Of a stretch of DNA of 64,000 nt, positions 19,737 through 27,911 are shown one piece after another. Source of the DNA: Accumulibacter sp003538495 (GTDB lineage Bacteria > Pseudomonadota > Gammaproteobacteria > Burkholderiales > Rhodocyclaceae); NCBI RefSeq assembly GCF_029255145.1, contig NZ_JAPUVQ010000131.1, positions 37,135 through 101,134 of the forward strand, given 5' to 3'. Below the pieces are notes generated by a model, which worked only from the letters and a program-made list of their open reading frames with translations, ran no database searches and was not told the DNA's origin. Made by a program: the position numbers and the translations under genes. Each line of letters opens with the position of its first letter. The first letter of the stretch is position 1.

Positions 19737-19749
19737 CGGGAGACAGCTG

Positions 19750-20859
19750 ATGACTACCGATCAGTTCCTTCGCGTCGAAATGTTGCCGGCGCTGTACGGA
19801 GACTGCCTGCTGGTCGAATACGGCGACAGCGCGCGCAGCCGCCGCCTGCTGATCGACGGCGGCCCGATTGCCACCTACCTCCATCTGGAGGCGCGCCTGA
19901 ACGCCCTCCCCGCCGGCGACCGGCGCTTCGAACTGGTGGTCATCAGCCACGTGGACTGCGACCACGTCGAAGGGATCGTTCGCCTGCTCGCCAACCAGCC
20001 GCTGCCGATCCGCGTCATCGACCTGTGGTTCAACGGCTGGCGTCATCTGGTTGCCGGCGGGCATCTGCTGGGTGGCCAGCAGGGCGAGTTTCTCAGCGCG
20101 CTGATTGTCCGCCGTTTCGAGCAGGGCCAGTGGAACGGCGCTTTCGCCGGTCAGGCGGTGGTGGTCCCGGAACAGGGACCGCTACCCGAGCAGACCCTGG
20201 CCGGCGGCCTGCGGCTGACGCTGCTGTCGCCGACGCCGACGACCCTCGACACGATGCGCGAGGCGTGGCAGGCGGACCTCGGCGCGGCGATCGTCCCCGG
20301 CGACCTCGACGCGGCGTGGCGGCGCCTGGCGCAGCGCAAGGCTTATCTGCCCGGCCAGGGATTGCTCGGGACCACTCCCGAACTCGACACGCTGCTCGAA
20401 CGCCAGCTGAAGGTCGACCGCGCCGCGGCCAATGGCAGTTCGATCGCCTTCCTCGCCGAGTTCGCCGGCAAGTCGTGTCTGTTTCTGGCCGACGCCCACC
20501 ACCAGGTGATCGGCGAGTCGATCAAGCGCCTGCTGCGGCAACGCCGGCAGCCGCTGCTCCGGGTCGACGCGGTGAAGCTCGCCCACCACGGCAGCGCCGG
20601 CAACATCAGCGACGAGTTGCTGGCGCTGATCGACTGCCCGCGCTTCCTGATCAGCACCAACGGCAGCCGCTTCCGGCACCCGGACGCCGAAGCGATGCAG
20701 CGGATCATCGCCCGCTCGCTCCACCAGCCGCCGACACTGTGCTTCAACTACGACAGCAAGACCACCCGCCCGTGGGCCTCGGCCGAATTGCAGAAGCAGC
20801 TGAATTACCGTGCCGAATACAACCCGCGTCCGGATGCGCCGTACCTGGTCGAACTTTGA
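19750..20859 (+). CDS. MBL-fold (metallo-beta-lactamase superfamily) hydrolase
   Basis: Encodes 369 residues, with GGGAGA before the ATG at 19750. The first metal motif is SHVDCDHVEG (His67, Asp69, Asp71, His72), where the usual HxHxDH has Asp in place of the second His. Further candidates are FLADAHH (Asp248, His250) and KLAHHGS (His279, His280), the late motif seen in ComEC-like MBL proteins. The first residues (LRVEMLPALYGDCLLVEYGD, split as LRVEMLPALYGDC) are typical of stand-alone ComEC-like hydrolases. No signal peptide or membrane segment is visible. It is co-transcribed with the CHAT protease gene 13 bp upstream. The substrate (nucleic acid, nucleotide or other) is unknown; the pairing suggests a joint effector role. 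Confidence 0.85.
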   Translation: MTTDQFLRVEMLPALYGDCLLVEYGDSARSRRLLIDGGPIATYLHLEARLNALPAGDRRFELVVISHVDCDHVEGIVRLLANQPLPIRVIDLWFNGWRHLVAGGHLLGGQQGEFLSALIVRRFEQGQWNGAFAGQAVVVPEQGPLPEQTLAGGLRLTLLSPTPTTLDTMREAWQADLGAAIVPGDLDAAWRRLAQRKAYLPGQGLLGTTPELDTLLERQLKVDRAAANGSSIAFLAEFAGKSCLFLADAHHQVIGESIKRLLRQRRQPLLRVDAVKLAHHGSAGNISDELLALIDCPRFLISTNGSRFRHPDAEAMQRIIARSLHQPPTLCFNYDSKTTRPWASAELQKQLNYRAEYNPRPDAPYLVEL

Positions 20860-20965
20860 CGCCCGGCGCAGGAACGTCGGGCCGGCGTGCGAAAAGCCAC
20901 GCTCGCGGCATGGCCCGCGTTGTATTCTGAAATGATCAGGCTGGTGAGGCCTCGGAGGTCAATCG

Positions 20966-23950
20966 GTGACAGATGAACAGGCAAGCGCAGGGCAACTCGC
21001 CGGGCCGCCGCCGGCAAACGCGTCCGCGGCGTCGCCCGAGTGCCGCCGCCCCGAGCACTTGCCGATCGTCGGCATCGGCGCCTCGGCTGGTGGCCTCGAG
21101 GCCTACGAGGCATTCTTCCGCCAGCTGCCGCCCGACAGCGGTTTCGCCTTCGTGCTGGTGCCGCACCTCGACCCGGACCACGCCAGCCTGCTCACCGAGA
21201 TCCTGCAGCGCTCGACAGCGATGCCGGTGGTCGAGGCCGCAGACCAACTGACGGTGGCTGCCGATACGGTCTACGTCATCCCGCCCAACCGCGAGATGGC
21301 GATCCGCAACGGTCAGCTGTGCGTCTCCATACCCGCGTCGCCGCGCGGCCTGCGGATGCCGATCGATGCTTTCCTGCGCTCGCTGGCCGACGACCAGGGC
21401 GACCGGGCGATCGGCATCGTCCTTTCGGGCACCGGCACCGACGGCACCCTCGGGCTGCGGGCGATCCATTGCGTCGGCGGCATCACGCTGGTCCAGGAGC
21501 CGGCGTCGGCAAAATTCCCCGGCATGCCGGAGAGCGCGATCGGCGCCGGTTACGCCACCTGTGTGCTGCCGGTCGCCGACATGGCGAGCGTGCTGCTGGC
21601 CGGGGTGTGCCAGTCAGTCTCGCACCAGCGGTCGCCAGCGATCCGTGCGGCGACCGGGACCACAGAGGCCACCGAGGCCGAGCTCGACGCGGTGTTGAAG
21701 CTGCTGTACGCCGCCACCGGTCACGATTTCTCGCTCTACAAGAAGGGCACCATCGGCCGGCGCATTGCGCGACGCATGCTGCGGCAGCAACTGTGCCGCG
21801 TCGACGACTACCTCGACTACCTCGGAGCACATCCCGACGAGGCACAGGCCCTGTTCAAGGACCTGCTGATCAATGTCAGCAGTTTCTTTCGTGACCCGGA
21901 AGCCTTCGCGCTTCTCGGACAGCAGATCCTGCCGCAGTTGCTCGCCGACAAACCGGCGGACTACGTGCTCCGCATCTGGGTGGCCGGCTGCGCTTCGGGT
22001 GAAGAGGCGTACTCGATTGCCATCCAGGTGCGCGAATTCATGGACCAGACGCAACAGGCGTTCAAGGTCCAGATCTACGGCACCGACCTCGACGAGGAGT
22101 CGATCGCCGTGGCCCGCGCTGGATTCTATCCGCCGAACGTCGCCGCCGACCTTACGCCGCAACGCCTGCAGCGCTTCTTCCTCCGCGAGGACGCCGGCTA
22201 CCGGATCAAGAAGGAAATTCGCGAGATGCTGGTGTTCGCGGTCCAGGACGTGATCAAGGATCCACCGTTCACCAGGCTGGACCTGATCAGTTGCCGTAAC
22301 GTGATGATCTACCTTGAGCCGGAAGCGCAAGACCGCCTGGTTCCGTCGCTGCACTACGCGCTGCGGCCGCAGGGCGTGCTGTTCCTGTCGCCGGCGGAGA
22401 GTCTCGACAGCTATTCCAAGCTGTTCGCGCCGGTGAACCGCAAGTGGCGCTTCTACCGGGCGATCGGCACCGCGGCTTCGACCTCCGCCTGGATGATCGG
22501 CGGCCTCGGCTTGCCCGGCGGGCACCCTGGCAAACCGGACGACGGCCTGGCCAGGAAAGCCAGGCAAGGCAGTATCGCCGACCTGACCCGGCGGGCGCTG
22601 CTGCAGTCCTTCGCGCCGGCGTCCGTGGTCACCGACGCCACCGGCAACATCGTCTTCGTGCACGGCGACACCGGCCGATTCCTGCGCCCGGCGCCGGGAC
22701 GGGCAACGCTCAACGTCGTCGATATGGCCGTCGATGGCCTGCAAGCCGAACTGCGCAGAGCCCTGGGCAGTGCTTCCGGGCAGGGCGTCACGACCAGTGG
22801 GCGCCAGGTGCCGGTACGCATCAGCGGCGACCTCCGGACGGTCCGCCTCAGCGTGCGTCCGCTGGCCAGCCCGGACACCAGTCAACAACTCGTGCTGGTA
22901 AGTTTCCAGGATGTCGCAGCAAGCGCGGCCAGTGAACCGGCCGCACCGGCGCTCGACAAGACAAGCCCCGCGCTGCGCCGGGTCGAAGAACTCGAGCGCG
23001 ACCTCGCGCAGACCTGGGAAAACCTGCAGACGACGATCGAACGGCAACAGGTCACCAACGAAGAACTGATGTCGACCAACGAGGAACTGCAATCGACCAA
23101 CGAGGAACTGCAGTCGACCATCGAGGAGCTGGAAACGTCCAAAGAGGAACTGCAGTCGATCAATGAAGAACTGGTGACCGTGAACGGCGAGTTGCAGGCC
23201 AACATCGAACACCTGGCAAGCACGCAGAGCGACCTGAAGAATCTGCTCGACAACCTCAGCAGCGGCCTGATCTTTCTCGACCGGCAACTGCTGGTCCGCC
23301 GCTTCACACCCGCGTCGACCGACCTCTATCGCCTGCTGGCCAGCGACATCGGCCGCCCCCTGGCCGATATCAATCCGTGTTTCGACGGCCCGGACCTGCT
23401 GGGCGACGCCCGAACGGTACTGGCTACGCAACAGCCGGCCGAGCGCGAACTGCGCTGCGTCGATGGCCACCACTACCAAGCGCGCCTCAAGCCTTATCGC
23501 ACACCGGATGACGACGTGGATGGGGTGGTGATCACCTTCACCGACATCAGCGCGCACGTCGCCAGCGAAGCCCGCGCGCACGCCTCCCAGATCTTCGCCG
23601 AAATCGTCGATACGGTACGCGAACCCTTGCTGGTACTCGATGGCGATCTGGTCGTCGTCGCCACCAGCCGCTCGTTTTACCGGCGCTTTCAGAGCAGCAG
23701 TCAGGAGACCATCGGCTGCCGGCTGTACGATCTTGGCGACCGGCAGTGGGATATCCCCGCCTTGCGCGCGCTGCTGGGCGAGGTCCTGCCGCGCGACCAG
23801 ATCGTCAACGCGTTCCTCGTCGAGGCCGACTTTCCCCGCGTCGGCCACCTGCAACTGCTGCTCAACGCCCGCCGCGTCGCCGGCGAGACGGCATTGATCC
23901 TGCTGGCCATGGAAGAAGTGCCCAGCGCCCGGACAGACCCCGGCGTTTGA
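20966..23950 (+). CDS. CheB-CheR-PAS fusion signalling protein
   Basis: Encodes 994 residues from a GTG at 20966 with GGAGG 7 bases upstream. Residues ~30-215 are a CheB methylesterase domain (GIGASAGG with Ser40, VPHLDPDH with His67, SGTGTDG). Residues ~235-500 are a CheR methyltransferase (GHDFSLYKKGTIGRRIARRM, NVSSFFRD, VAGCASGEEAYS, TDLDEESI, FTRLDLISCRNVMIYL, all shown as short motifs). A PAS-like segment, a 7-heptad coiled coil (698-746) and two more PAS-like domains follow. There is no histidine kinase or receiver at the end, unlike many CheB/CheR-PAS-kinase fusions; a separate kinase gene converges on it 71 bp away. No chemoreceptor gene is nearby, so the methylated target is unknown. 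Confidence 0.92.
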   Translation: MTDEQASAGQLAGPPPANASAASPECRRPEHLPIVGIGASAGGLEAYEAFFRQLPPDSGFAFVLVPHLDPDHASLLTEILQRSTAMPVVEAADQLTVAADTVYVIPPNREMAIRNGQLCVSIPASPRGLRMPIDAFLRSLADDQGDRAIGIVLSGTGTDGTLGLRAIHCVGGITLVQEPASAKFPGMPESAIGAGYATCVLPVADMASVLLAGVCQSVSHQRSPAIRAATGTTEATEAELDAVLKLLYAATGHDFSLYKKGTIGRRIARRMLRQQLCRVDDYLDYLGAHPDEAQALFKDLLINVSSFFRDPEAFALLGQQILPQLLADKPADYVLRIWVAGCASGEEAYSIAIQVREFMDQTQQAFKVQIYGTDLDEESIAVARAGFYPPNVAADLTPQRLQRFFLREDAGYRIKKEIREMLVFAVQDVIKDPPFTRLDLISCRNVMIYLEPEAQDRLVPSLHYALRPQGVLFLSPAESLDSYSKLFAPVNRKWRFYRAIGTAASTSAWMIGGLGLPGGHPGKPDDGLARKARQGSIADLTRRALLQSFAPASVVTDATGNIVFVHGDTGRFLRPAPGRATLNVVDMAVDGLQAELRRALGSASGQGVTTSGRQVPVRISGDLRTVRLSVRPLASPDTSQQLVLVSFQDVAASAASEPAAPALDKTSPALRRVEELERDLAQTWENLQTTIERQQVTNEELMSTNEELQSTNEELQSTIEELETSKEELQSINEELVTVNGELQANIEHLASTQSDLKNLLDNLSSGLIFLDRQLLVRRFTPASTDLYRLLASDIGRPLADINPCFDGPDLLGDARTVLATQQPAERELRCVDGHHYQARLKPYRTPDDDVDGVVITFTDISAHVASEARAHASQIFAEIVDTVREPLLVLDGDLVVVATSRSFYRRFQSSSQETIGCRLYDLGDRQWDIPALRALLGEVLPRDQIVNAFLVEADFPRVGHLQLLLNARRVAGETALILLAMEEVPSARTDPGV
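23057..23203 (+). repeat. 21-bp repeat encoding seven coiled-coil heptads
   Basis: Seven consecutive 21-bp units within the CheB-CheR gene encode heptads of the type NEELQST (NEELMST, NEELQST, NEELQST, IEELETS, KEELQSI, NEELVTV, NGELQAN). This helical linker is a known feature of CheB/CheR-PAS fusions and separates the methyltransferase side from the last PAS domains. Confidence 0.85.
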
Positions 23951-24021
23951 ACGCTGCGTTGCGCACCGTCATCGTCGCGTCGGCGCGGCCATCGTGCCCG
24001 AACCGCCGAAGACCCGGCGCT

Positions 24022-25380
24022 TCACTGCTCAGCCGCCGGCCAAGCAGACGCCTTCGGCGACAACGGCAGCCAGACCCGGAAGCAGCTCCCTTCGCCAGGC
24101 GCGCTGCGCACCTCGATGCGCCCGCCGTGCCGACTGACGATCCCCCACGCCGACGCGAGGCCGAGTCCGGTGCCGGCGCCGATCGGTCGCGTGCTGAAGA
24201 ACGGATCGAAGATGCGCTGCAGGTTTTCGGGCGCGATCCCCTCCCCGTTATCTTCGATTTCGATCCACAGTTGATCGCCCGTACGGCCGGTGCGCAGGAA
24301 GATCTGTCCAGGCCGGGCGCCGTCCATCGACTGCATGGCATTGACCAGCAGGTTCATGAACACCCGGTTGAGCTGACTCGGACAACAGTGCAGCTCCGGC
24401 AACACACCGTACTCACGAACCACTTCGGCGGTTTGGCGAAGCTCGTGACAGGCCACGTTGAGGGTGCTCTCGATACACGCGTGCAGGTCGACGACCTGCC
24501 ATTCGGACTCGTTGATTCGGGAAAAATCCTTCAGGTCGCGCACGATTCGCGCCACGCGCGCGACGCCATCGGCCGATTCGCTGACCAGAGTGCCGGCATC
24601 CTCGCGCACGAAATCGATGTCACAGCGCTCGCGCACAGCGAGGATTGACTTCAGGACCGAAGCGTCACAGCCGATCAGACCTTCGGCAGCGGCGTAGGCA
24701 TCGATCACCGCCAGCAGGTCCGCGACATAGCGGCCGAGAGTCGTCAGGTTGGACGCGACGAAGCCCAGCGGATTGTTGATCTCGTGCGCGACACCAGCCG
24801 CGAGCTGGCCGACCGAAGCAAGCTGCGCGGATTGAAGCAGGTGCGCCTGCGCGCTTGCCAATTCCTGCAGCAAGCGCTTCTGCTCGGCTTTTTCGCGGGC
24901 CAACTCCCGATTGGCGCGAGTCAGGGCGCGCTGCTGGTTGGCCAGCTCGTCATTGAGGCGCATGACCGCGGCGAACAGGCGCTGATGCTCGTGCACGTCA
25001 TGCTCGGCGACCAGCCCGAGATGATCGTTGTGCCGAAAGACCCTGCTCAATAGCGAATGCGGCTCGCCGAGCTGGTCAACAAAAGTGATCAGGCCGCGGT
25101 AGACAGCTTCGCCGGGGGCGGCGCGGGAGGCCGTTGCGGCCAGCTCCGCGAAAGTCGGATTGACGAGGTAGCGGGCGACATCGTCCACCGTGCTGCCTGG
25201 CGGGCGCTGGAGCAGCACGTAGAAACCGTCGTTGGCCGAGAGCACCTCGCCCGACAGACTGATTTCCGCCAGCGCGACGGACTGCAGCGACTGCAACCAT
25301 GGCACGGGTACGGCCCAGGTGCCCTGCCCCACGCCACGCTGCTCGCCGGCTTCCTCGTCGCCTCCCCCGCGGTGGCTCAT
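24022..25380 (-). CDS. Soluble histidine kinase with N-terminal PAS-like domain
   Basis: Encodes 452 residues. Residues ~25-130 are PAS-like (VALAEISLSGEVLSANDGFY). A coiled coil leads to a kinase core with H-box GVAHEINNPLGF, N-box NLLVNAMQSM, G1 EDNGEG and G2 GTGLGLAS. No membrane segment or receiver domain is seen. Its ATG overlaps the TGA of the upstream diguanylate cyclase gene (ATGA), showing translational coupling. With the B12-binding protein upstream it forms a three-gene sensory unit. It converges with the CheB-CheR fusion, which lacks its own kinase, so cross-talk is possible but unproven. Confidence 0.9.
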   Translation of the reverse strand: MSHRGGGDEEAGEQRGVGQGTWAVPVPWLQSLQSVALAEISLSGEVLSANDGFYVLLQRPPGSTVDDVARYLVNPTFAELAATASRAAPGEAVYRGLITFVDQLGEPHSLLSRVFRHNDHLGLVAEHDVHEHQRLFAAVMRLNDELANQQRALTRANRELAREKAEQKRLLQELASAQAHLLQSAQLASVGQLAAGVAHEINNPLGFVASNLTTLGRYVADLLAVIDAYAAAEGLIGCDASVLKSILAVRERCDIDFVREDAGTLVSESADGVARVARIVRDLKDFSRINESEWQVVDLHACIESTLNVACHELRQTAEVVREYGVLPELHCCPSQLNRVFMNLLVNAMQSMDGARPGQIFLRTGRTGDQLWIEIEDNGEGIAPENLQRIFDPFFSTRPIGAGTGLGLASAWGIVSRHGGRIEVRSAPGEGSCFRVWLPLSPKASAWPAAEQ

Positions 25381-26321
25381 GGCGCGGCGCCACCGCGATC
25401 GTCTGCCGCCGCGCTGACGACGCGGTTGCGGCCACCCTGCTTGGCCCGATACAGCGCCGCATCGGCGCGCGCCAGCAGGCTACCGCCGTTCTCGCCGGGA
25501 GCCAGAACGGCCACCCCAAGGCTGGCAGTGACGCCGGGCAGCTTGGCCATCGCTCGGCCGGCCACCGCCTGCCGCAGGCGCTCGGCCGCCTGTTCGGCCT
25601 GGAGCGCGGTGGCGCCAGGCATCAATACGACGAACTCCTCACCGCCGAGGCGTGCAACGGTGTCGGACTGGCGCCGGCAGGCGCGCAACAGCGCGCCGAC
25701 TTCCTGCAGCACCTGGTCGCCGGCTTCGTGCCCCCAACCGTCATTGACCCGCTTGAAATGGTCGATGTCGAGAATGATCAGCGCCAGGGGTTGCTGGTAG
25801 CGCTGCGCTCTTTCGCATTCGGCGGCCAGATTCTCGTCGAGATGGCGACGATTGCCGACACCGGTCAAAGCGTCGGTGAGCGAAAGCTCGCGGATCGCCG
25901 CTTCCCGTCTGGCCAGTTCGCGGTTGGCACGGATCAGGTCGCGATGCGCCGCGTCGAGCGCGCTGTTCAGTTCCAGCATCAGCACCGAGCTGCGTTCGAA
26001 TTCGTCGATATCGTAGCCGGCGACCACCAGCATCCCGCCGTCACTGGCGAACACCGTCCCGGTGAGCGTGCGCATCACGCCGCCATGCATGTCACCCAGC
26101 GTCAGGCGCCCCCGATGGACTACCCACCGGGCATCGGGCAGGACCCGCGCGAGCGCGTCGAGGCGCGGCTGGGAGAACAGGTCCCAGGCCGCGTGCCCTT
26201 GATCGGCGCAGACCCGCAGCAAGCCTGCGTTGCCGTACAGCAGTGCGCCACCCGCGCCAAAGCGCGCGATGACCACCGCCTCCAGCGAATCCAATACTTC
26301 CGGCATTTCGGGTAGCGGCAC
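25377..26321 (-). CDS. Diguanylate cyclase (PAS-like plus GGDEF)
   Basis: Encodes 314 residues from a GTG at 26321 (an ATG at 26306 would remove 5 residues; neither has a strong ribosome site). The N-terminal ~120 residues look PAS-like, a coiled coil follows, and the C-terminal GGDEF domain has FKRVNDGWGHEAGD and an intact GGEEF active-site motif (ARLGGEEFVVLMP), so it should make cyclic-di-GMP. No obvious RxxD inhibitory site precedes the motif. It starts 9 bp after the B12-binding gene and overlaps the downstream kinase gene by 4 bp. The likely job is converting the B12-protein or kinase signal into cyclic-di-GMP. Confidence 0.92.
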   Translation of the reverse strand: MPLPEMPEVLDSLEAVVIARFGAGGALLYGNAGLLRVCADQGHAAWDLFSQPRLDALARVLPDARWVVHRGRLTLGDMHGGVMRTLTGTVFASDGGMLVVAGYDIDEFERSSVLMLELNSALDAAHRDLIRANRELARREAAIRELSLTDALTGVGNRRHLDENLAAECERAQRYQQPLALIILDIDHFKRVNDGWGHEAGDQVLQEVGALLRACRRQSDTVARLGGEEFVVLMPGATALQAEQAAERLRQAVAGRAMAKLPGVTASLGVAVLAPGENGGSLLARADAALYRAKQGGRNRVVSAAADDRGGAAP

Positions 26322-26330
26322 CGGCGAAGC

Positions 26331-27401
26331 CTAGCCGGCCGGCAGCGAACCAGCCGCGGCGGACGCGCTCAAGGCGTCGGCACCGAGCAGGTCGGCGCCG
26401 ATATTCCGCGCGAGGAGCGGGAACTGGTTGAACACCAGCCCGCCGACGACGATCCGCGGGCAGTCGTCGACAAAGCTCGCCCGCAGCACGCCTACCGCTT
26501 CGCGCAGAGCACGCAACTGCTGCGGTAGCGACGCCGACAGCCCGACCAGATCGGGTTGCAGCTGCCTGATCTGGTCGGTCAAGGCCGGCAGCGGCGTGTT
26601 CGCGCCCAGGTAATGCACCGTCCAGCCCGAGACCTCGAAGGCATCGGCGACCATTCGCAGTCCGACGCAGTGGTGGTTCCCCGCCGGGCAGGCGAAGAGC
26701 GCCTTGCGGCCATTGTCCGGCGCCGGTTCCACACGCCCGAAACCTTGCGCCATCATCGTTTGCGCGATCGCCGTCGCGAGGTGCTCCTGGGCCACCGATA
26801 CGTTGTTCTGCTGCCAGCGGCGGCCCACTTCGTAGAGCGCCGGCTGGATGACGTGGATCTCGGCGCCCGGTAGCGAACCCTCGCGGTCGAGCGCCTGGTT
26901 GAACAAGGCCGACGCCTCGCGCCGGCGGCCTGCGAGCATGGCGTCCGCGAAGAGCGCGGCTTCCTCCCATGGATCGGGGCACGGGCGATCGTAGGCGGGC
27001 GCGGCAAGGCCGGCAGCCAGCGCCGTTCTCCCCGCGACCAGCGCCGCAACCATCGGCGCCGCCGCAGAACCGAGCTGCCCGCTGAAGAACAGCGCCAGAT
27101 CGTCGAGCGAGCGTGTCAGCGAAGCGTCCGGTATGCCGCGCGCGGACAGGACCTGCGCCAACCAGCCGAGGTAAGCGGTGAACGCCGAAAGATCGCCGGT
27201 CTCGAGCGTCGGGCGCAGAAAATCAAGGTGGAAAGCGATGTCCTCGGCACAGGCTTCGCGGGCGCGCGGCCCGCGTCGGGCAAACAACTCGGGCCAGGCA
27301 CTCACGCTCGCGGCCGTCGCATGGGCAATGGCCGCGTCGCGCAGGGCAACGAAGCGTTCGATCGTTTCACCATCGGTCTGGTAACACGCTCTGCTGTTCA
27401 T
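26331..27401 (-). CDS. B12-binding domain sensor protein (CarH/MerR-like sensor module without DNA-binding domain)
   Basis: Encodes 356 residues; the ATG at 27401 has AGGAGA 6 bases upstream. The N-terminal ~150 residues are helical and unassigned. Residues ~165-215 match the helical cap that precedes cobalamin domains (WQQNNVSVAQEHLATA). The Rossmann part has FACPAGNHHCVGLRMVADAF, aligning with the E/D-x-H-x-x-G cobalamin motif, although the first acidic residue is Asn here; His is kept. The remainder (VHYLGANTPL, DLVGLSASLP, IVVGGLVFN) is typical. No HTH, methyltransferase or mutase domain is present, so a sensor role, perhaps for light or cobalamin state as in CarH, is likely. It heads the tight unit with the GGDEF and kinase genes. 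Confidence 0.85.
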   Translation of the reverse strand: MNSRACYQTDGETIERFVALRDAAIAHATAASVSAWPELFARRGPRAREACAEDIAFHLDFLRPTLETGDLSAFTAYLGWLAQVLSARGIPDASLTRSLDDLALFFSGQLGSAAAPMVAALVAGRTALAAGLAAPAYDRPCPDPWEEAALFADAMLAGRRREASALFNQALDREGSLPGAEIHVIQPALYEVGRRWQQNNVSVAQEHLATAIAQTMMAQGFGRVEPAPDNGRKALFACPAGNHHCVGLRMVADAFEVSGWTVHYLGANTPLPALTDQIRQLQPDLVGLSASLPQQLRALREAVGVLRASFVDDCPRIVVGGLVFNQFPLLARNIGADLLGADALSASAAAGSLPAG

Positions 27402-27435
27402 TGCGCTCTCCTGCTTGGATAAAGCTGCCGCATGC

Positions 27436-27735
27436 TCATTCGGCGACCAGCTCAAGACGGCTGATCTCGGTGCGGCCCGGCACCAGCTTCAATCCCTTGG
27501 GCATGCCGCGGTGCGAATCGTGGTAAACATGGCTGCGATGCCAGGCGTCGAAGGATCTCTCGTCGAGCCACCAGGTCATCAGCCAGAACTCCTCGGGGTG
27601 GCCCTGCGGGCGCAGCACTTCCATGCGCACAAAGCCGGCCACCGCGTCGACCAGGTGCGGCCGCGCCACAAAAGCCGCACGGACCTCCTCTTCCATGCCG
27701 TTGGCAACAGTGAAGCGGCTCAGGGCAACGAACAT
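27436..27735 (-). CDS. Antibiotic biosynthesis monooxygenase (ABM) domain protein
   Basis: Encodes 99 residues making up one ferredoxin-like ABM domain (FVALSRFTVANGMEEEV, GFVRMEVL, EFWLMTWWLDERSF, WHRSH). Members include small quinol monooxygenases and heme-degrading proteins; this sequence does not show which. The ATG at 27735 has AGGAG upstream at a slightly long distance. It ends 34 bp before the B12-binding gene in the same direction, so it may be the first gene of that operon. A perfect 18-bp palindrome lies about 80 bp upstream of the start. Confidence 0.85.
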   Translation of the reverse strand: MFVALSRFTVANGMEEEVRAAFVARPHLVDAVAGFVRMEVLRPQGHPEEFWLMTWWLDERSFDAWHRSHVYHDSHRGMPKGLKLVPGRTEISRLELVAE

Positions 27736-27816
27736 CGACTCTTTCTCCTCGTGGTTAGCCGGAATCATCCGGACCGTGTGCCGGGTCGGCAAACCCGCCT
27801 GCGTACAGCACCCAGC

Positions 27817-27834
27817 GCGGCAAGCGCTTGCCGC
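27817..27834. promoter_or_regulatory. Perfect 18-bp palindrome upstream of the ABM-B12 operon
   Basis: GCGGCAAGCGCTTGCCGC is fully self-complementary with no loop, 82-99 bp upstream of the ABM start codon and in the 176-bp gap after the GGDEF-EAL-REC gene. It could be an operator for a dimeric regulator, or a simple hairpin; no T-run follows. Confidence 0.35.
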
Positions 27835-27911
27835 CCCATGCACTGTGCTCACCGTACCGCCAGTCGCCGCCGTGTTGAGCATCGTGGGGGCGCAAGGACT
27901 CCGGCCACCGC

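Noticed and set aside
7832..20859. The CHAT proteins as part of a CRISPR type III-E (gRAMP/TPR-CHAT) or a gasdermin system
   Set aside because: No CRISPR array, Cas7-like fusion or Cas gene is present, and no small gasdermin-like gene is next to the proteases. The fusion with lipase domains is also unlike TPR-CHAT.
21614..23854. A 746-codon minus-strand frame opposite the CheB-CheR fusion
   Set aside because: The fusion on the plus strand has continuous CheB, CheR and coiled-coil motifs; the opposite frame is repetitive and motif-free.
24022..25380. The kinase next to the CheB-CheR gene as a CheA
   Set aside because: It has a standard dimerisation helix with HEINNP H-box and no Hpt or CheW-like domain, so it is an ordinary histidine kinase.
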